Origin: Pseudodonghicola xiamenensis DSM 18339
Lineage (GTDB): Bacteria > Pseudomonadota > Alphaproteobacteria > Rhodobacterales > Rhodobacteraceae
Assembly (NCBI RefSeq): GCF_000429365.1
Contig: NZ_AUBS01000002.1
Span: 62,001-126,000 of the forward strand
Length of the DNA stretch: 64,000 nt
Reading direction: 5' to 3'
Below, piece after piece: positions 18,901 through 26,353 of the stretch (position 1 is the stretch's first letter; every line of letters begins with the position of its first letter). Both the position numbers and the translations under genes were made by a program. The notes below the pieces were generated by a model. The model was not told the origin of the DNA. It saw only the letters and a list, made by a program, of their open reading frames with translations, and searched no databases.

Positions 18901-19106
18901 CGCTGGTCGAAACGCTGATCCTGGCCGGCTCGATCCGGTTCAAGCCGATCCTGCTGACCGCCGTGGCGGCGATGATCGGCGCGGTGGTGATCCTGGCCGA
19001 CCCGATCTTCCAGGGGCTGGCGATCTCGCTCCTGTTCGGTCTGCTGACCTCGACCCTGCTGACGGTGCTGGTGATCCCGGCGATCTACCGCGTCTTCAAG
19101 ACCTGA
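15894..19106 (+). CDS. RND family efflux pump permease subunit
   Basis: The 1070-residue inner-membrane pump has the duplicated 6+6 TM RND architecture. TM1 is at about residues 28-45 (LMILAALMVGLVSLISL), and the TM4 proton-relay aspartate pair is seen in FSIGILVDDAIVVIENIARH. The usual RND segments follow: IVAIVIPVTILLTLFAAWIMG, then in the second half GIYILVVAQFGSFRLPLVI, FIALAGIIVRNSILLVDFI and LTAVAAMIGAVVIL. It most resembles the AcrB/HAE-like and heavy-metal-like class broadly; the substrate is not predictable. It overlaps the adaptor gene and is followed by a strong terminator. Confidence 0.93.
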   Translation: MTDTPDGKEKGLGIAGGLTRTFIRSPLTPLMILAALMVGLVSLISLPREEEPQISVPMVDIHIQAPGLRAEDAAKLVTEPMETIVRGIGEVEHVYSTSTDDYAMVTARFLVGTNADSAILRVHDKVRANMDQIPVGISEPLIVGRGIDDVAIVTLTLTPKPGAEAMTANDLTRVARELQVEMAKVQDVGLTYIVGESPDAIRIAPDPDRLALFGVTLQGLAAKVKAANEAFSTGRVRDKGQQIPLVAGETLQAPAEIGNLLLTTRDNRPVYVRDVADISFVPDTSDKIVSNIARDGNGGLRRTPAVTLAVAKRAGANAVVVAEQILHRVDLLKETLIPENVAVEVTRDYGETANEKANELLFHLGLATISIVALVFFAIGWRESIVVAIVIPVTILLTLFAAWIMGYTLNRVSLFALIFSIGILVDDAIVVIENIARHWGLPEKGDRAEKAVRAVAEVGNPTIVATLTVVAALLPMLFVSGMMGPYMSPIPANASAAMIFSFFVAVIITPWLMLKVAGHAPLHAHDGAGHGGRLGKIYASVARPILKTKGRAGLFLLVAAGLSFGSMTAFYTKHVTVKLLPFDNKSELAVMIDLPEGSPVEATDAVAQDVARVIMDLPEVISIQTHAAAASPFNFNGLVRHYYQRANPEQGDLQVNLTPKGDRDRSSHEIALDIRDRIAKVAVPAGTVLKTVEPPPGPPVISTLLAEVYGPDAETRREAARLIRQAFEAVPYIVDVDDSFGSQSRRLRATVSTDQTEFFGVDEGDVFSTIQILNGGTTVGYSHRGDGRRPIPIVVERDKTHKVVDESFLTTPIPANVLPGARGVVELGDVIDLKEEKVSYPIFRHNGRTAEMVQGELAGQFEAPLYGMIAVADQIEKMDWPDGTKPTISLHGQPEDESHVTLLWDGEWEVTWVTFRDMGAAFGIALVGIYILVVAQFGSFRLPLVILTPIPLTFLGIIGGHWLFNAPFSAPSMIGFIALAGIIVRNSILLVDFIRHEGRPDTPLVETLILAGSIRFKPILLTAVAAMIGAVVILADPIFQGLAISLLFGLLTSTLLTVLVIPAIYRVFKT

Positions 19107-19130
19107 GGCGGCAGGCGAAATAAACGCGAA

Positions 19131-19160
19131 ACGCCCGGGGGTTTCCCCGGGCGTTTTCAT
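19131..19160 (+). terminator. Rho-independent terminator after the RND operon
   Basis: A perfect 10-bp stem ACGCCCGGGG / CCCCGGGCGT with loop GTTT is followed by TTTCATTT, 25 bases after the pump stop codon. This is a textbook intrinsic terminator for the rightward transcript. Confidence 0.92.
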
Positions 19161-19237
19161 TTGATCGCAGCGTTTCGCGGCCCTTCTGGCTCCGCCCGGA
19201 GCGGGCTGAAACGGTCCCCCGGGGCATTCTTCCCGGT

Positions 19238-19287
19238 CTTTTTCTGGCCCAAAATATCCCCGCCGGAGGCCTGCGCCGCAGGCGCAG
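19238..19287. repeat. Intergenic repeat copy B with hairpin
   Basis: The segment ctttttctggcccaaaat then atccccgccggaggc (19238-19270) is followed immediately by a 17-base hairpin CTGCGCC-GCA-GGCGCAG (19271-19287). Related copies lie at 13123 and, inverted, at 24998. It sits between two convergent gene ends. Confidence 0.65.
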
Positions 19288-19307
19288 TCAGGACATGACG
19301 ACGACGC

Positions 19308-20171
19308 TCAGCGCAGCCGCTTGATCAGGGCCGAGGTGTCCCAGCGCGCGCCGCCCATGTTCTGCACATCCTTGTAGAATTGATCGACCAGCGCGGTCAC
19401 CGGCAGGCTGGCGCCGATCTCGTTGCCCGTGGCCAGGCAAATCCCCAGATCCTTGCGCATCCAGTCGATGGCAAAGCCATGGTCGAACTTGTCGTCGATC
19501 ATGGTGCCATGGCGGTTGACCATCTGCCACGATCCGGCCGCCCCGCCTGCGATCACCTCGACCACAGCGCGCCCGTCAAGGCCCGCCTTCTCGGCGAAGG
19601 CCAGGCCTTCGCTCAGCGCCTGGACCAGGCCCGCGATGCAGATCTGGTTGACCATCTTGGTCAATTGCCCGGCGCCGCTTTCCCCCAGCCGCTTGATCGA
19701 CTTGCCATAGGCCTGCATCACCGGCTCCGCCGCCGCATATTGATCGGCATCGCCGCCGCACATGATCGACAGCACGCCGTTCTGGGCCCCCGCCTGCCCG
19801 CCAGAGACCGGCGCATCGACAAAGCCGAGGCCTGCAGCCTTGGCCGCCGCATACATCTCGGCGGTGACCTTGGCCGATACGGTGGTGTGATCGACAAAGA
19901 GCGCGCCGGGCTTCATCCCCGCGAAGGCGCCCGCGTCGCCGATGCAGACCTGGCGCAGATCATCATCATTGCCAACGCAGGCCATGACGAAATCGGCACC
20001 TGCCACGGCCTCAGCCGGCGTCGGGGCCGAGGTGCCGCCATGCTCCTTTACCCAGGCCTCGGCCTTGGCCGCAGTGCGGTTATAGACCGTCACCTCATGC
20101 CCCGCCGTCACCAGGTGGCCGGCCATCGGATAGCCCATCACCCCCAGCCCCAGAAACGCAACCTTCGCCAT
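19308..20171 (-). CDS. 3-hydroxyisobutyrate dehydrogenase-family NAD(P)-dependent oxidoreductase
   Basis: The 288-residue beta-hydroxyacid dehydrogenase has the N-terminal Rossmann motif VAFLGLGVMGYPMAGHLV (GxGxxG) and the substrate-binding signature FVDAPVSGGQAGAQNGVLSIM. The catalytic lysine lies in GAGQLTKMVNQICIAGLVQALSEG. Family members oxidise 3-hydroxyisobutyrate, tartronate semialdehyde or related acids; GarR-like and MmsB-like options cannot be separated here. The frame is open 31 codons further upstream, but AAAGGAC six bases before ATG 20171 and the start of the Rossmann strand support this start. A long G tract lies about 50 bases upstream of it. Confidence 0.88.
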   Translation of the reverse strand: MAKVAFLGLGVMGYPMAGHLVTAGHEVTVYNRTAAKAEAWVKEHGGTSAPTPAEAVAGADFVMACVGNDDDLRQVCIGDAGAFAGMKPGALFVDHTTVSAKVTAEMYAAAKAAGLGFVDAPVSGGQAGAQNGVLSIMCGGDADQYAAAEPVMQAYGKSIKRLGESGAGQLTKMVNQICIAGLVQALSEGLAFAEKAGLDGRAVVEVIAGGAAGSWQMVNRHGTMIDDKFDHGFAIDWMRKDLGICLATGNEIGASLPVTALVDQFYKDVQNMGGARWDTSALIKRLR

Positions 20172-20219
20172 ATCGTCGTCCTTTCGGTCATTCGCTCTGC
20201 CGCCCCGCCCGCCCTGCGC

Positions 20220-20233
20220 GGGGGGGGGGGGGG
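20220..20233. repeat. Homopolymer run of 14 G (C on the minus strand)
   Basis: Fourteen consecutive G residues lie 49-62 bases upstream of the dehydrogenase ATG, in the region where its promoter or leader would be, and about 200 bases upstream of the ABC operon. Tracts of this length slip readily; they are also error-prone in assembly. Confidence 0.9.
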
Positions 20234-20438
20234 CGCTGATGTCATGGCCGGACCCTAGCGGCATCCGCAGCGCGGAGCAAAGCCCACAACCTCGCTTGCC
20301 CTCGTTTCACAAATCTGAAACAAAACTATCACCAAATAGTCTTCTGCCGGCGCTAGTGGCGAAAACAGTCTGATCCACAGCCGCGTGCAACCGCACATGG
20401 CCTGCCGGAAATCATGAACCGCTCATGGAGGAATGACG

Positions 20439-21563
20439 ATGAGCTTCTCGCGCCGTAATGCCCTGAAACTGACCGCCGCCGCCGTCGCCGCCCCTGCGGT
20501 GCTGCGCGCCACGGACGCTCTGGCCTCTTCGGGCAGTGTCAAGGTTCTCGCCTGGCAGGATTACATCCAGCCCAATATCGCCGAGAAATTCGAATCCGAC
20601 ACCGGCATCAAGCTGGAACTCACCACCTTCGGGTCGAACGACGAGGCGATCTCGACCGTGCAGGCCAGCGGCGGCAAGGGGTTCGACGTGGTATTCCCCT
20701 CGATCACCAATGCGGCGGGCTATACCGACGCCCATGGCGAAAGCCTCTTCGCACCGGTCCCGGCCGCGGTGAAAAGCAGCGCTATCATCCCCTCGTTCCT
20801 GCGTGACAGCGCCACGCTGGGCGGGGTGCATGCGGGCGAACAGATCCTGCTGCCCTTCGACTGGGGCACCGAGGGCGTCACCCTGAACCGCGCCAAGCTG
20901 AACATCGCCGATGCCGATATCTCCTTCGGCGATCTCTTCCTGCAGCCGCAGGCCAAGGGCAAGGCGTCGTTCCGGCAGAAATCCTCTCTGATCGGCGCCG
21001 GCCTCTATCTGGACGCGATTGGTGACGTCCCTTCGAACCGGATGCTGGACGTCTACAAATCCGAAGCCGATGCCGAACGCGTGTTCGACGGCATCGTGAA
21101 ATGGATGCTGGCTCATAAGGAAAACTTCGGCGCCTTCTGGAACAATGCCACCGAAGCCTCCGCCGCCTTCAAAGAGGCCGGCTGCGTCATCGGCCAGACT
21201 TGGGACACCACCGGCCTGCTGCTGAACCGCGAGAATTCGGATTTCGTCTATCGCGCGCCGAAAGAGGGCATCATCACTTGGCTCGACAGCTTCGGCATGC
21301 TGAAAGGCGCACCGAACAAGGAGCAGGCGGTCGCCTTCATGAACTTCATGCTGCAGCCTGAAGTGGGTGGCATGTTCGCCAACAACACCGGCTACAACTC
21401 GGCCGTGGCCGGCGCTGCCGAATTCACCACCAACGAATACCGCAAGCAGTTCAACGAGGTTTATACCCCGGCAGTTCTGGGCAACATGTGGTGGTGGCAA
21501 GCGGATACGCCGTTCTACGCGCCGACCGTCAACAAATACGTCGAGATCCTGACCAACGCCTGA
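20439..21563 (+). CDS. Polyamine-type ABC transporter substrate-binding protein, Tat-exported
   Basis: The 374-residue periplasmic binding protein of the PotD/PotF family delivers its ligand to the adjacent permeases. The N-terminus MSFSRRNALKLTAAAVAAPA carries a twin-arginine signal followed by a hydrophobic stretch and Ala-rich cleavage region. The mature part has the family start VKVLAWQDYIQPNIAEKFESDTG and later GFDVVFPSITNAAGY and LPFDWGTEGVTLNR. GGAGG seven bases before ATG 20439 favours it over the ATG two codons earlier. Spermidine/putrescine is the best-known ligand for the family, but many alphaproteobacterial members bind other amines. It is the first of four importer genes, followed by a hairpin before the ATPase gene. 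Confidence 0.9.
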   Translation: MSFSRRNALKLTAAAVAAPAVLRATDALASSGSVKVLAWQDYIQPNIAEKFESDTGIKLELTTFGSNDEAISTVQASGGKGFDVVFPSITNAAGYTDAHGESLFAPVPAAVKSSAIIPSFLRDSATLGGVHAGEQILLPFDWGTEGVTLNRAKLNIADADISFGDLFLQPQAKGKASFRQKSSLIGAGLYLDAIGDVPSNRMLDVYKSEADAERVFDGIVKWMLAHKENFGAFWNNATEASAAFKEAGCVIGQTWDTTGLLLNRENSDFVYRAPKEGIITWLDSFGMLKGAPNKEQAVAFMNFMLQPEVGGMFANNTGYNSAVAGAAEFTTNEYRKQFNEVYTPAVLGNMWWWQADTPFYAPTVNKYVEILTNA

Positions 21564-21590
21564 GGCACCGGATCAGAATGACCATGACAC

Positions 21591-21618
21591 CCGGGCGGGG
21601 GCCACAGCCCCCGTCCGG
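21591..21618 (+). promoter_or_regulatory. Strong intercistronic hairpin between binding-protein and ATPase genes
   Basis: The stem CCGGGCGGGGGC / GCCCCCGTCCGG pairs over 12 bp with one G-U wobble around the loop CACA. There is no U-run after it. Such hairpins after a binding-protein gene are known to stabilise the upstream mRNA or attenuate read-through, giving excess binding protein over membrane components. Confidence 0.6.
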
Positions 21619-21671
21619 ATCGTTTAGAAGACTGCCCCCCAGAAAATCCTGTGAAGAGAAAAGGGAACGAC

Positions 21672-22775
21672 ATGCGCGGCAAGGATGTGGTTCTTGAAGG
21701 CGTCGGGATCACCTATCCCAACGGCTTCACTGCGGTGCAGCCCACCGATCTGCGGATCGAGGCAGGTGAGTTCTTTTCGATCCTTGGCCCCTCGGGCTGC
21801 GGCAAGACGACGATCCTGCGCGCGGTCTCGGGCTTTGTCGACCCGACCCAGGGCCGCATCCTGATCGGTGGCGAGGATCAGGCCGGCATCGGCCCCAACG
21901 CGCGACCGACCGCACTGATCTTCCAGAACCTGGCGCTGTTTCCCTTGATGCCGGTCTGGGAGAACGTCGCCTTCGGGCTGGAGGCGCGCGGCATCGGCAA
22001 GCGCGCCCGGCGAGCCCGCGCGCAGGAGCTTCTGGAACTGGTCGCGCTTGGCGACCAGGGCGACAAGATGCCGGGCGAGTTGTCGGGCGGTCAGCGCCAG
22101 CGCGTCGCCATCGCCCGCGCCCTGGCGGTGGAGCCCGCGGTTCTGCTGCTGGACGAACCTCTCTCGGCGCTCGATCTCAAGCTGCGCCAGCACATGCGGG
22201 CCGAGCTGCGCGATATTCAGAAAAAGACCGGCGTCACCTTCATCTATATCACCCATGACCAGGGCGAAGCGCTGACCATGTCCGACCGCATCGCGGTGAT
22301 GAACGCAGGGGTGGTCGAACAGGTGGGCACCGCGGATCAGATCTATGGCGCGCCGGCCACCGCCTTCGCCGCCTCTTTCGTCGGCGAAAGCAACATGATC
22401 GCCGGCCGGGTGCTGGAGGTGCGCGACGGCCATGCCCTGATCGAGACCGCGCTTGGCCAATTGGTCGGGCGCAACCCAGCCGGATTGGGCGCCGGGGCGG
22501 CCGCCATGCTTTTCGTCCGCCCCGAAGCGATGCGGATCGGGCACGGAGAGAACGCGATGGCGGCACAGCTCTTGCGGCGTGATCTCGAGGGCGCCTTTCT
22601 GAACCTCTTCTTCCACGCCGCCGGTCACGAACTGGCGGTGCATGTCACCAATGACGGCAGCCGACCCGACATGGCCCCGGGCGAGGAACATCGACTGGGC
22701 TTTGCCGCCGCTGCCGCCGTGGTGCTGCCCGAGGGGCCGCTGGCGCGCACCGGGCAGGAGCTTGCGGCGCAATGA
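21672..22775 (+). CDS. Polyamine-type ABC transporter ATP-binding protein
   Basis: The 367-residue ATPase energises the importer. Walker A is LGPSGCGKTTIL, the Q-loop follows in TALIFQNLALFP, the ABC signature is ELSGGQRQRVAIARALA, Walker B is VLLLDEPLSALDLKLR and the switch histidine is in YITHDQGEALTMSD. The C-terminal ~110 residues form a TOBE-like regulatory domain (AMLFVRPEAMRIG), as in PotA. The start MRGKDVVLEGVGITYPNG follows AAGGGAACGAC. Its stop overlaps the first permease gene by four bases. Confidence 0.94.
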   Translation: MRGKDVVLEGVGITYPNGFTAVQPTDLRIEAGEFFSILGPSGCGKTTILRAVSGFVDPTQGRILIGGEDQAGIGPNARPTALIFQNLALFPLMPVWENVAFGLEARGIGKRARRARAQELLELVALGDQGDKMPGELSGGQRQRVAIARALAVEPAVLLLDEPLSALDLKLRQHMRAELRDIQKKTGVTFIYITHDQGEALTMSDRIAVMNAGVVEQVGTADQIYGAPATAFAASFVGESNMIAGRVLEVRDGHALIETALGQLVGRNPAGLGAGAAAMLFVRPEAMRIGHGENAMAAQLLRRDLEGAFLNLFFHAAGHELAVHVTNDGSRPDMAPGEEHRLGFAAAAAVVLPEGPLARTGQELAAQ

Positions 22776-24145
22776 CGTCGCTGCTGCGGGGATACGGGCG
22801 CGGGCTGGTTCTGGCCTTCTTCGCGCTGGTGCTGATCTGGGGGCTGGTACTGATCATCCTGCCGCAGCTCACAATGCTGGAAAGCGCGCTGACGCCGCCG
22901 CGCCAGGCCCTGGCCAGTTCGGTGGTGCTGGAACTGCGGCGCGATGCGCAGACCTGCGCTCTGGTGCTCGACCGCTACAAGGACCCCGCGCCGGCAAGCT
23001 CCGGTGGGCTGGCGATCCCCTCGCCCTCGATAATGGCAATGCCCAGCCCCTCGGGCCAGGCGACACCGACGATCTCGGGCGGAGGCAGCTCCGGCGCGCG
23101 GCCCTATATCCTACAATGCGATCGTGCCACCACCCACCGGCAACTGCCGAACGGCGCCTGGATCGACGAGTCTCAGGGCCTGCCGGCGCTTTCGGTGCGG
23201 GAAAGCGATCCGATCCCGCAGCAGATCGAGACCGCGCATGAGATCGCCACGCTGGCGCAGGGCCTGTTCGAGCGGCTGAAACAGCAGGAGGCTGCGGCCT
23301 TCCCCTATTCCACCGGCAATTTCGCCACGCTGCTGGCCCCCAGGCTGATCCCGCTGCCCGCCGATCAGCGCGCGGCGGAAGAGGCGAAACTGTCGAACCG
23401 CCTCTATCGCCTGCTGGGGTTGCGGTTCGATCAGGGGGGCGAGACCTTCGAACGCCTTGGTATGACCACGCTGGTGCGCACGCTGACCTTCGCGGTGATG
23501 GCGACCGCGCTGGCGTTGGTGATGTGCTATCCCATCGCCTACAAGGTCGCGCTTGCCACCCCGCCGGAGCGTGCTGTCTGGCTGTTTCTGGGCCTGGTGA
23601 TCCCCTATGCCATCGTCGAGCTGATGCGGATCTATGCCTGGACCACGATCATCGACAATCAGGGGCTGATCAACGGGCTGTTGCTGCAGGCCGGGCTGAT
23701 CGCCGAACCGATCCAGTTCAAGCGGATGGCCGGCACCATCTTTCTGGTGATCGTCTATACCTATGTGCTGTTCATGGTCTTCCCGATCTTCAACGTGATG
23801 TCGACGCTCGACCGTAACCAGATCGAGGCGGCGCGCGATCTGGGCGCGGGGCCCTTCAGGGTGCATCGCCGGATCATCATCCCGCATGCCAAGCCGGGCA
23901 TCGCAGTGGGCTGCATCGCCACCTTCATGCTGGCCGCCGGCGCCTTTTCGGTGCCCCGGATCATCAGCCGCGGGTTGCAGGCGGAATGGTTCAGCCAGAC
24001 CATCTATAACAAGTTCTTCGAATCCGAAAATTCCAACGTCGGCGCCGCCTACAGCTTTGCCTATACGCTGGTCTGCTTCGTGCTGGTGGCGCTGTTCATG
24101 TGGATCATGCGTACCCGGCTGAAGGATTTCGCGAGGGTGCAATGA
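22772..24145 (+). CDS. ABC transporter permease (PotB-type) with enlarged periplasmic insert
   Basis: The 457-residue protein is a binding-protein-dependent permease. TM1 is at about residues 10-32 (LVLAFFALVLIWGLVLIIL). The next helices only begin near residue 235 (TLTFAVMATALALVMCYP), after which the standard permease core continues, with the EAA-like loop NQIEAARDLGAGPFRVHRRIIIPHAKPG. Usual PotB proteins are near 285 residues; here about 170 extra residues lie between TM1 and TM2, on the periplasmic side by topology. The insert holds a Ser/Pro/Gly/Met-rich stretch (GLAIPSPSIMAMPSPSG) and a Glu/Gln/Ala-rich helical stretch. It overlaps both neighbouring genes by four bases. Confidence 0.9.
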   Translation: MTSLLRGYGRGLVLAFFALVLIWGLVLIILPQLTMLESALTPPRQALASSVVLELRRDAQTCALVLDRYKDPAPASSGGLAIPSPSIMAMPSPSGQATPTISGGGSSGARPYILQCDRATTHRQLPNGAWIDESQGLPALSVRESDPIPQQIETAHEIATLAQGLFERLKQQEAAAFPYSTGNFATLLAPRLIPLPADQRAAEEAKLSNRLYRLLGLRFDQGGETFERLGMTTLVRTLTFAVMATALALVMCYPIAYKVALATPPERAVWLFLGLVIPYAIVELMRIYAWTTIIDNQGLINGLLLQAGLIAEPIQFKRMAGTIFLVIVYTYVLFMVFPIFNVMSTLDRNQIEAARDLGAGPFRVHRRIIIPHAKPGIAVGCIATFMLAAGAFSVPRIISRGLQAEWFSQTIYNKFFESENSNVGAAYSFAYTLVCFVLVALFMWIMRTRLKDFARVQ

Positions 24146-24978
24146 CCGCCAACCGCCTGCTCTCTGCCTATACCTGGGCCTTCCTGATCTTCATGTTCGG
24201 ACCGCTGATCCTGATGGTCGTCAGCTCGTTCAACGATGTCTCACCGCCCTCGGTCACCGAATGGCACGGGCTGACCGGCAAGTGGTACGCCTTTTTCTGG
24301 ATGCCGGAGGAGGCGCTCAGGGCCGACCCGGTGCTGCGCGCGCTGGACCGCGACCGGTTCATCGGCTGTTTCGGCAATTCGCTGACCGTGGCCGGGGTGG
24401 TGGTGCCGCTGTCGCTGGCCTTGGGACTGGCGGGCGCCGTTCTGCTGACCCGCTGGCGGTCACGGGCGAACGGCGTGCTCTGGTGGGTGCTGCTGTCGCC
24501 GATGCTGGCACCGGGCATCGTTCTGGGCCTGTCAGCCCTGGTGTTCTGGGGGCGGCTTGGCGTCAATGCCGGGCTCTTCACCATCATTATGGCGCAGGTC
24601 ACCTTCGTCGCCGGCTATCCGATGCTGATCCTGATGGCGCGACTGCAACGCCAGCCGATCGAGCTGGAAGAGGCGGCGCTCGATCTGGGGGCGACACCGC
24701 TGCGGGTGTTCCGCCGGCTGACCCTGCCCTATCTGGCGCCAGCACTGATTTCGGCCGGGGTGATCGCCTTCATGGCCTCCATGGAGAATTACAACACCAC
24801 CATGTTCGCCAAGGGCGGCGCCTGTACCTTCTCGACCGAGATCGGCGCCATGGCGCGCAATCCCAACGGCCACCCGCCGGTGATCAACGCAGTGGGCACG
24901 GTGATCATCCTGCTGACGGTGGCGGCGGCACTGGCGCATACCTTCCTGAGCCGGCGCGAGGGGCGGAAGGCGGAGTAG
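24142..24978 (+). CDS. ABC transporter permease (PotC-type)
   Basis: The 278-residue second permease has the normal six-TM layout: TM1 AFLIFMFGPLILMVVSSFN, later VVPLSLALGLAGAVLLTRW and VLLSPMLAPGIVLGLSALVF, the EAA loop ELEEAALDLGATPLRVFRRLTLP and a final helix VGTVIILLTVAAALAHTFL. It pairs with the enlarged PotB-type permease to form the importer channel. ATG 24142 overlaps the upstream stop; an in-frame codon 14 residues earlier is not needed. Confidence 0.93.
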   Translation: MTANRLLSAYTWAFLIFMFGPLILMVVSSFNDVSPPSVTEWHGLTGKWYAFFWMPEEALRADPVLRALDRDRFIGCFGNSLTVAGVVVPLSLALGLAGAVLLTRWRSRANGVLWWVLLSPMLAPGIVLGLSALVFWGRLGVNAGLFTIIMAQVTFVAGYPMLILMARLQRQPIELEEAALDLGATPLRVFRRLTLPYLAPALISAGVIAFMASMENYNTTMFAKGGACTFSTEIGAMARNPNGHPPVINAVGTVIILLTVAAALAHTFLSRREGRKAE

Positions 24979-24979
24979 G

Positions 24980-25030
24980 AGGAGGCTTGCGCCTCCTGCC
25001 TCCGGCGGCCGTATTTGCATCGAGAAGAAG
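24980..25030. repeat. Intergenic repeat copy C (inverted) with hairpin
   Basis: A hairpin AGGAGGC-TTGC-GCCTCCT (24980-24997) is followed by gcctccggcggccgtatt then tgcatcgagaagaag (24998-25030). Read on the minus strand this is cttcttctcgatgcaaat then acggccgccggaggc, matching copies A and B, with the hairpin on the same side of the repeat. It lies just after the last permease stop. Confidence 0.6.
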
Positions 25031-25101
25031 CTGCAGGCGCCCTTGTCTTCCGCTGGCTCTGGGCGTCACATCGCAGTGCCCGCCCTGAAAGGATATCGCC
25101 G

Positions 25102-25794
25102 ATGATCAAGGCCCGTTGCCATCCCGCGCTGGAACCGATCCTGCCGAAACCGATGGAGGCCGGCCGCGCCCTGCCCGACTGGCTGCGCGACATGCCCTCG
25201 GAGGTGGCGGCCCCCAGCCTCGGCGGCGAGAGCGTGCGCACCTTGAAGCATTGCCCGCCGCTGATCGACGCCCTGTCGCTGGGCGTGCTGATCCCGCTGG
25301 CGACCGATCTGAGCTTTGCCGAGGGCGAAGTGTCCTGGGACTGGGCGCCGCCGGTGCTGGAAGACGCGCGGATCAGCCGGGCACCGATCGGGGTGCATGT
25401 GCCGGAGCAGACAATGGGCGCGCCGTTTCGGATGGCACCGGGGCTGATCCTGAAGTTCATGAACTTCTGGACCCTGGAGGCGCCCGAGGGTTGGTCTCTC
25501 CTCTTCACCCATCCGCTGAACCGCGAGGATCTACCGTTCCGCACCTTGTCAGGAGTGGTCGACTGCGATCTCTTCCGTGACGGATATGTGCATTTCCCGG
25601 CGCTCTGGCAGGAGGCGGGGTTCACAGGCATCCTGCCCGCCGGCACCCCGGTGGCGCAGGTGATCGCGCTGCCGCGCGGGGCGCAGGGGCTGGAGACGGG
25701 GGTGATGGACCCCGCTGAGGTTGCCGCCAATCGCGCGGTGCAGACGGAGCTGCAGGAAGCGCGCGGCATCTATCGCCGACGCTTCCGGCACTGA
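25102..25794 (+). CDS. Unrecognised ~230-residue protein downstream of the polyamine importer
   Basis: I do not recognise the family with confidence; it may belong to a domain-of-unknown-function family. The protein is soluble, without signal peptide or membrane segment. Visible blocks are RALPDWLRDMPSEV near the N-terminus, TLKHCPPLIDALSLGVLIPL, the Trp-rich VSWDWAPP, a central hydrophobic LILKFMNFWTLEAPEGWSLLF and the near-C-terminal Leu/Pro segment AGFTGILPAGTPVAQVIALP, then a charged helix. The arrangement suggests a compact beta-rich fold with a helical tail. ATG 25102 follows AAAGGA by about nine bases. It is on the same strand as the importer, separated by a repeat/hairpin. It ends four bases from the convergent TPR gene. 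Confidence 0.75.
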   Translation: MIKARCHPALEPILPKPMEAGRALPDWLRDMPSEVAAPSLGGESVRTLKHCPPLIDALSLGVLIPLATDLSFAEGEVSWDWAPPVLEDARISRAPIGVHVPEQTMGAPFRMAPGLILKFMNFWTLEAPEGWSLLFTHPLNREDLPFRTLSGVVDCDLFRDGYVHFPALWQEAGFTGILPAGTPVAQVIALPRGAQGLETGVMDPAEVAANRAVQTELQEARGIYRRRFRH

Positions 25795-25798
25795 GTGC

Positions 25799-26353
25799 TC
25801 AGGGCAGCTGCAGGGGTAACGTGCCTTTCGCGGTCTGCACCAGCGTCTTCAGGGCCAATGCCCGCGCCTCGGGCCGCGCGAGAAGCGCCGCGAGCAGATC
25901 GGCTGCCTCGGCATCCCCTGCTTCGGCTGCGGCGTGATAGAGCGCGGCATCGGCCTCCGGCTCTCCGGCCAGGGGAGCCCAGATCGCGCGGGCGCGGGTG
26001 AAACCGCCCCGCCGCAGCAGCACCCGGCCGAGGTTGCGCCGCGCGTCCATATCCCCGGGCACCAGTGCCAGCGCCCGATCGAAGCCACGTTCGGCACTGG
26101 CGAAATCCTCGGCCAGCAGGGCGGCGCGGCCCAGTTCGAACCAGGCGCGCGCATGGGTTGGATCAGCACCGGTGGCACGGGCAAGCCAAGTCATTGCCGG
26201 TGCCGCGCGGCCCTGTTCCAGATAAACCTTGCCGAGGTTGTAGAAGATCGCGGCTCCCGCGCCTCTGGCCCGGGCGGCGCGTTTCAGCACCGCCTCTGCC
26301 GCCGCCCAGTCGCCCGCCGCCAGCAGCGCGGGCAGTTTTTCCAGACCCGCCAT
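25799..26353 (-). CDS. Tetratricopeptide repeat protein
   Basis: The 184-residue protein is mostly TPR-like helices. Repeats are visible as GAAIFYNLGKVYLEQGRAAPAMTWLARATGADP, followed by HARAWFELGRAALLAEDFASA and MDARRNLGRVLLRRGGFTRA, then a less regular Ala/Leu-rich end. No signal peptide is apparent, so a cytoplasmic scaffold is likely. GAGGG six bases before ATG 26353 supports that start over the GTG one codon earlier. It is divergent from the acyl-CoA dehydrogenase gene. Confidence 0.82.
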   Translation of the reverse strand: MAGLEKLPALLAAGDWAAAEAVLKRAARARGAGAAIFYNLGKVYLEQGRAAPAMTWLARATGADPTHARAWFELGRAALLAEDFASAERGFDRALALVPGDMDARRNLGRVLLRRGGFTRARAIWAPLAGEPEADAALYHAAAEAGDAEAADLLAALLARPEARALALKTLVQTAKGTLPLQLP

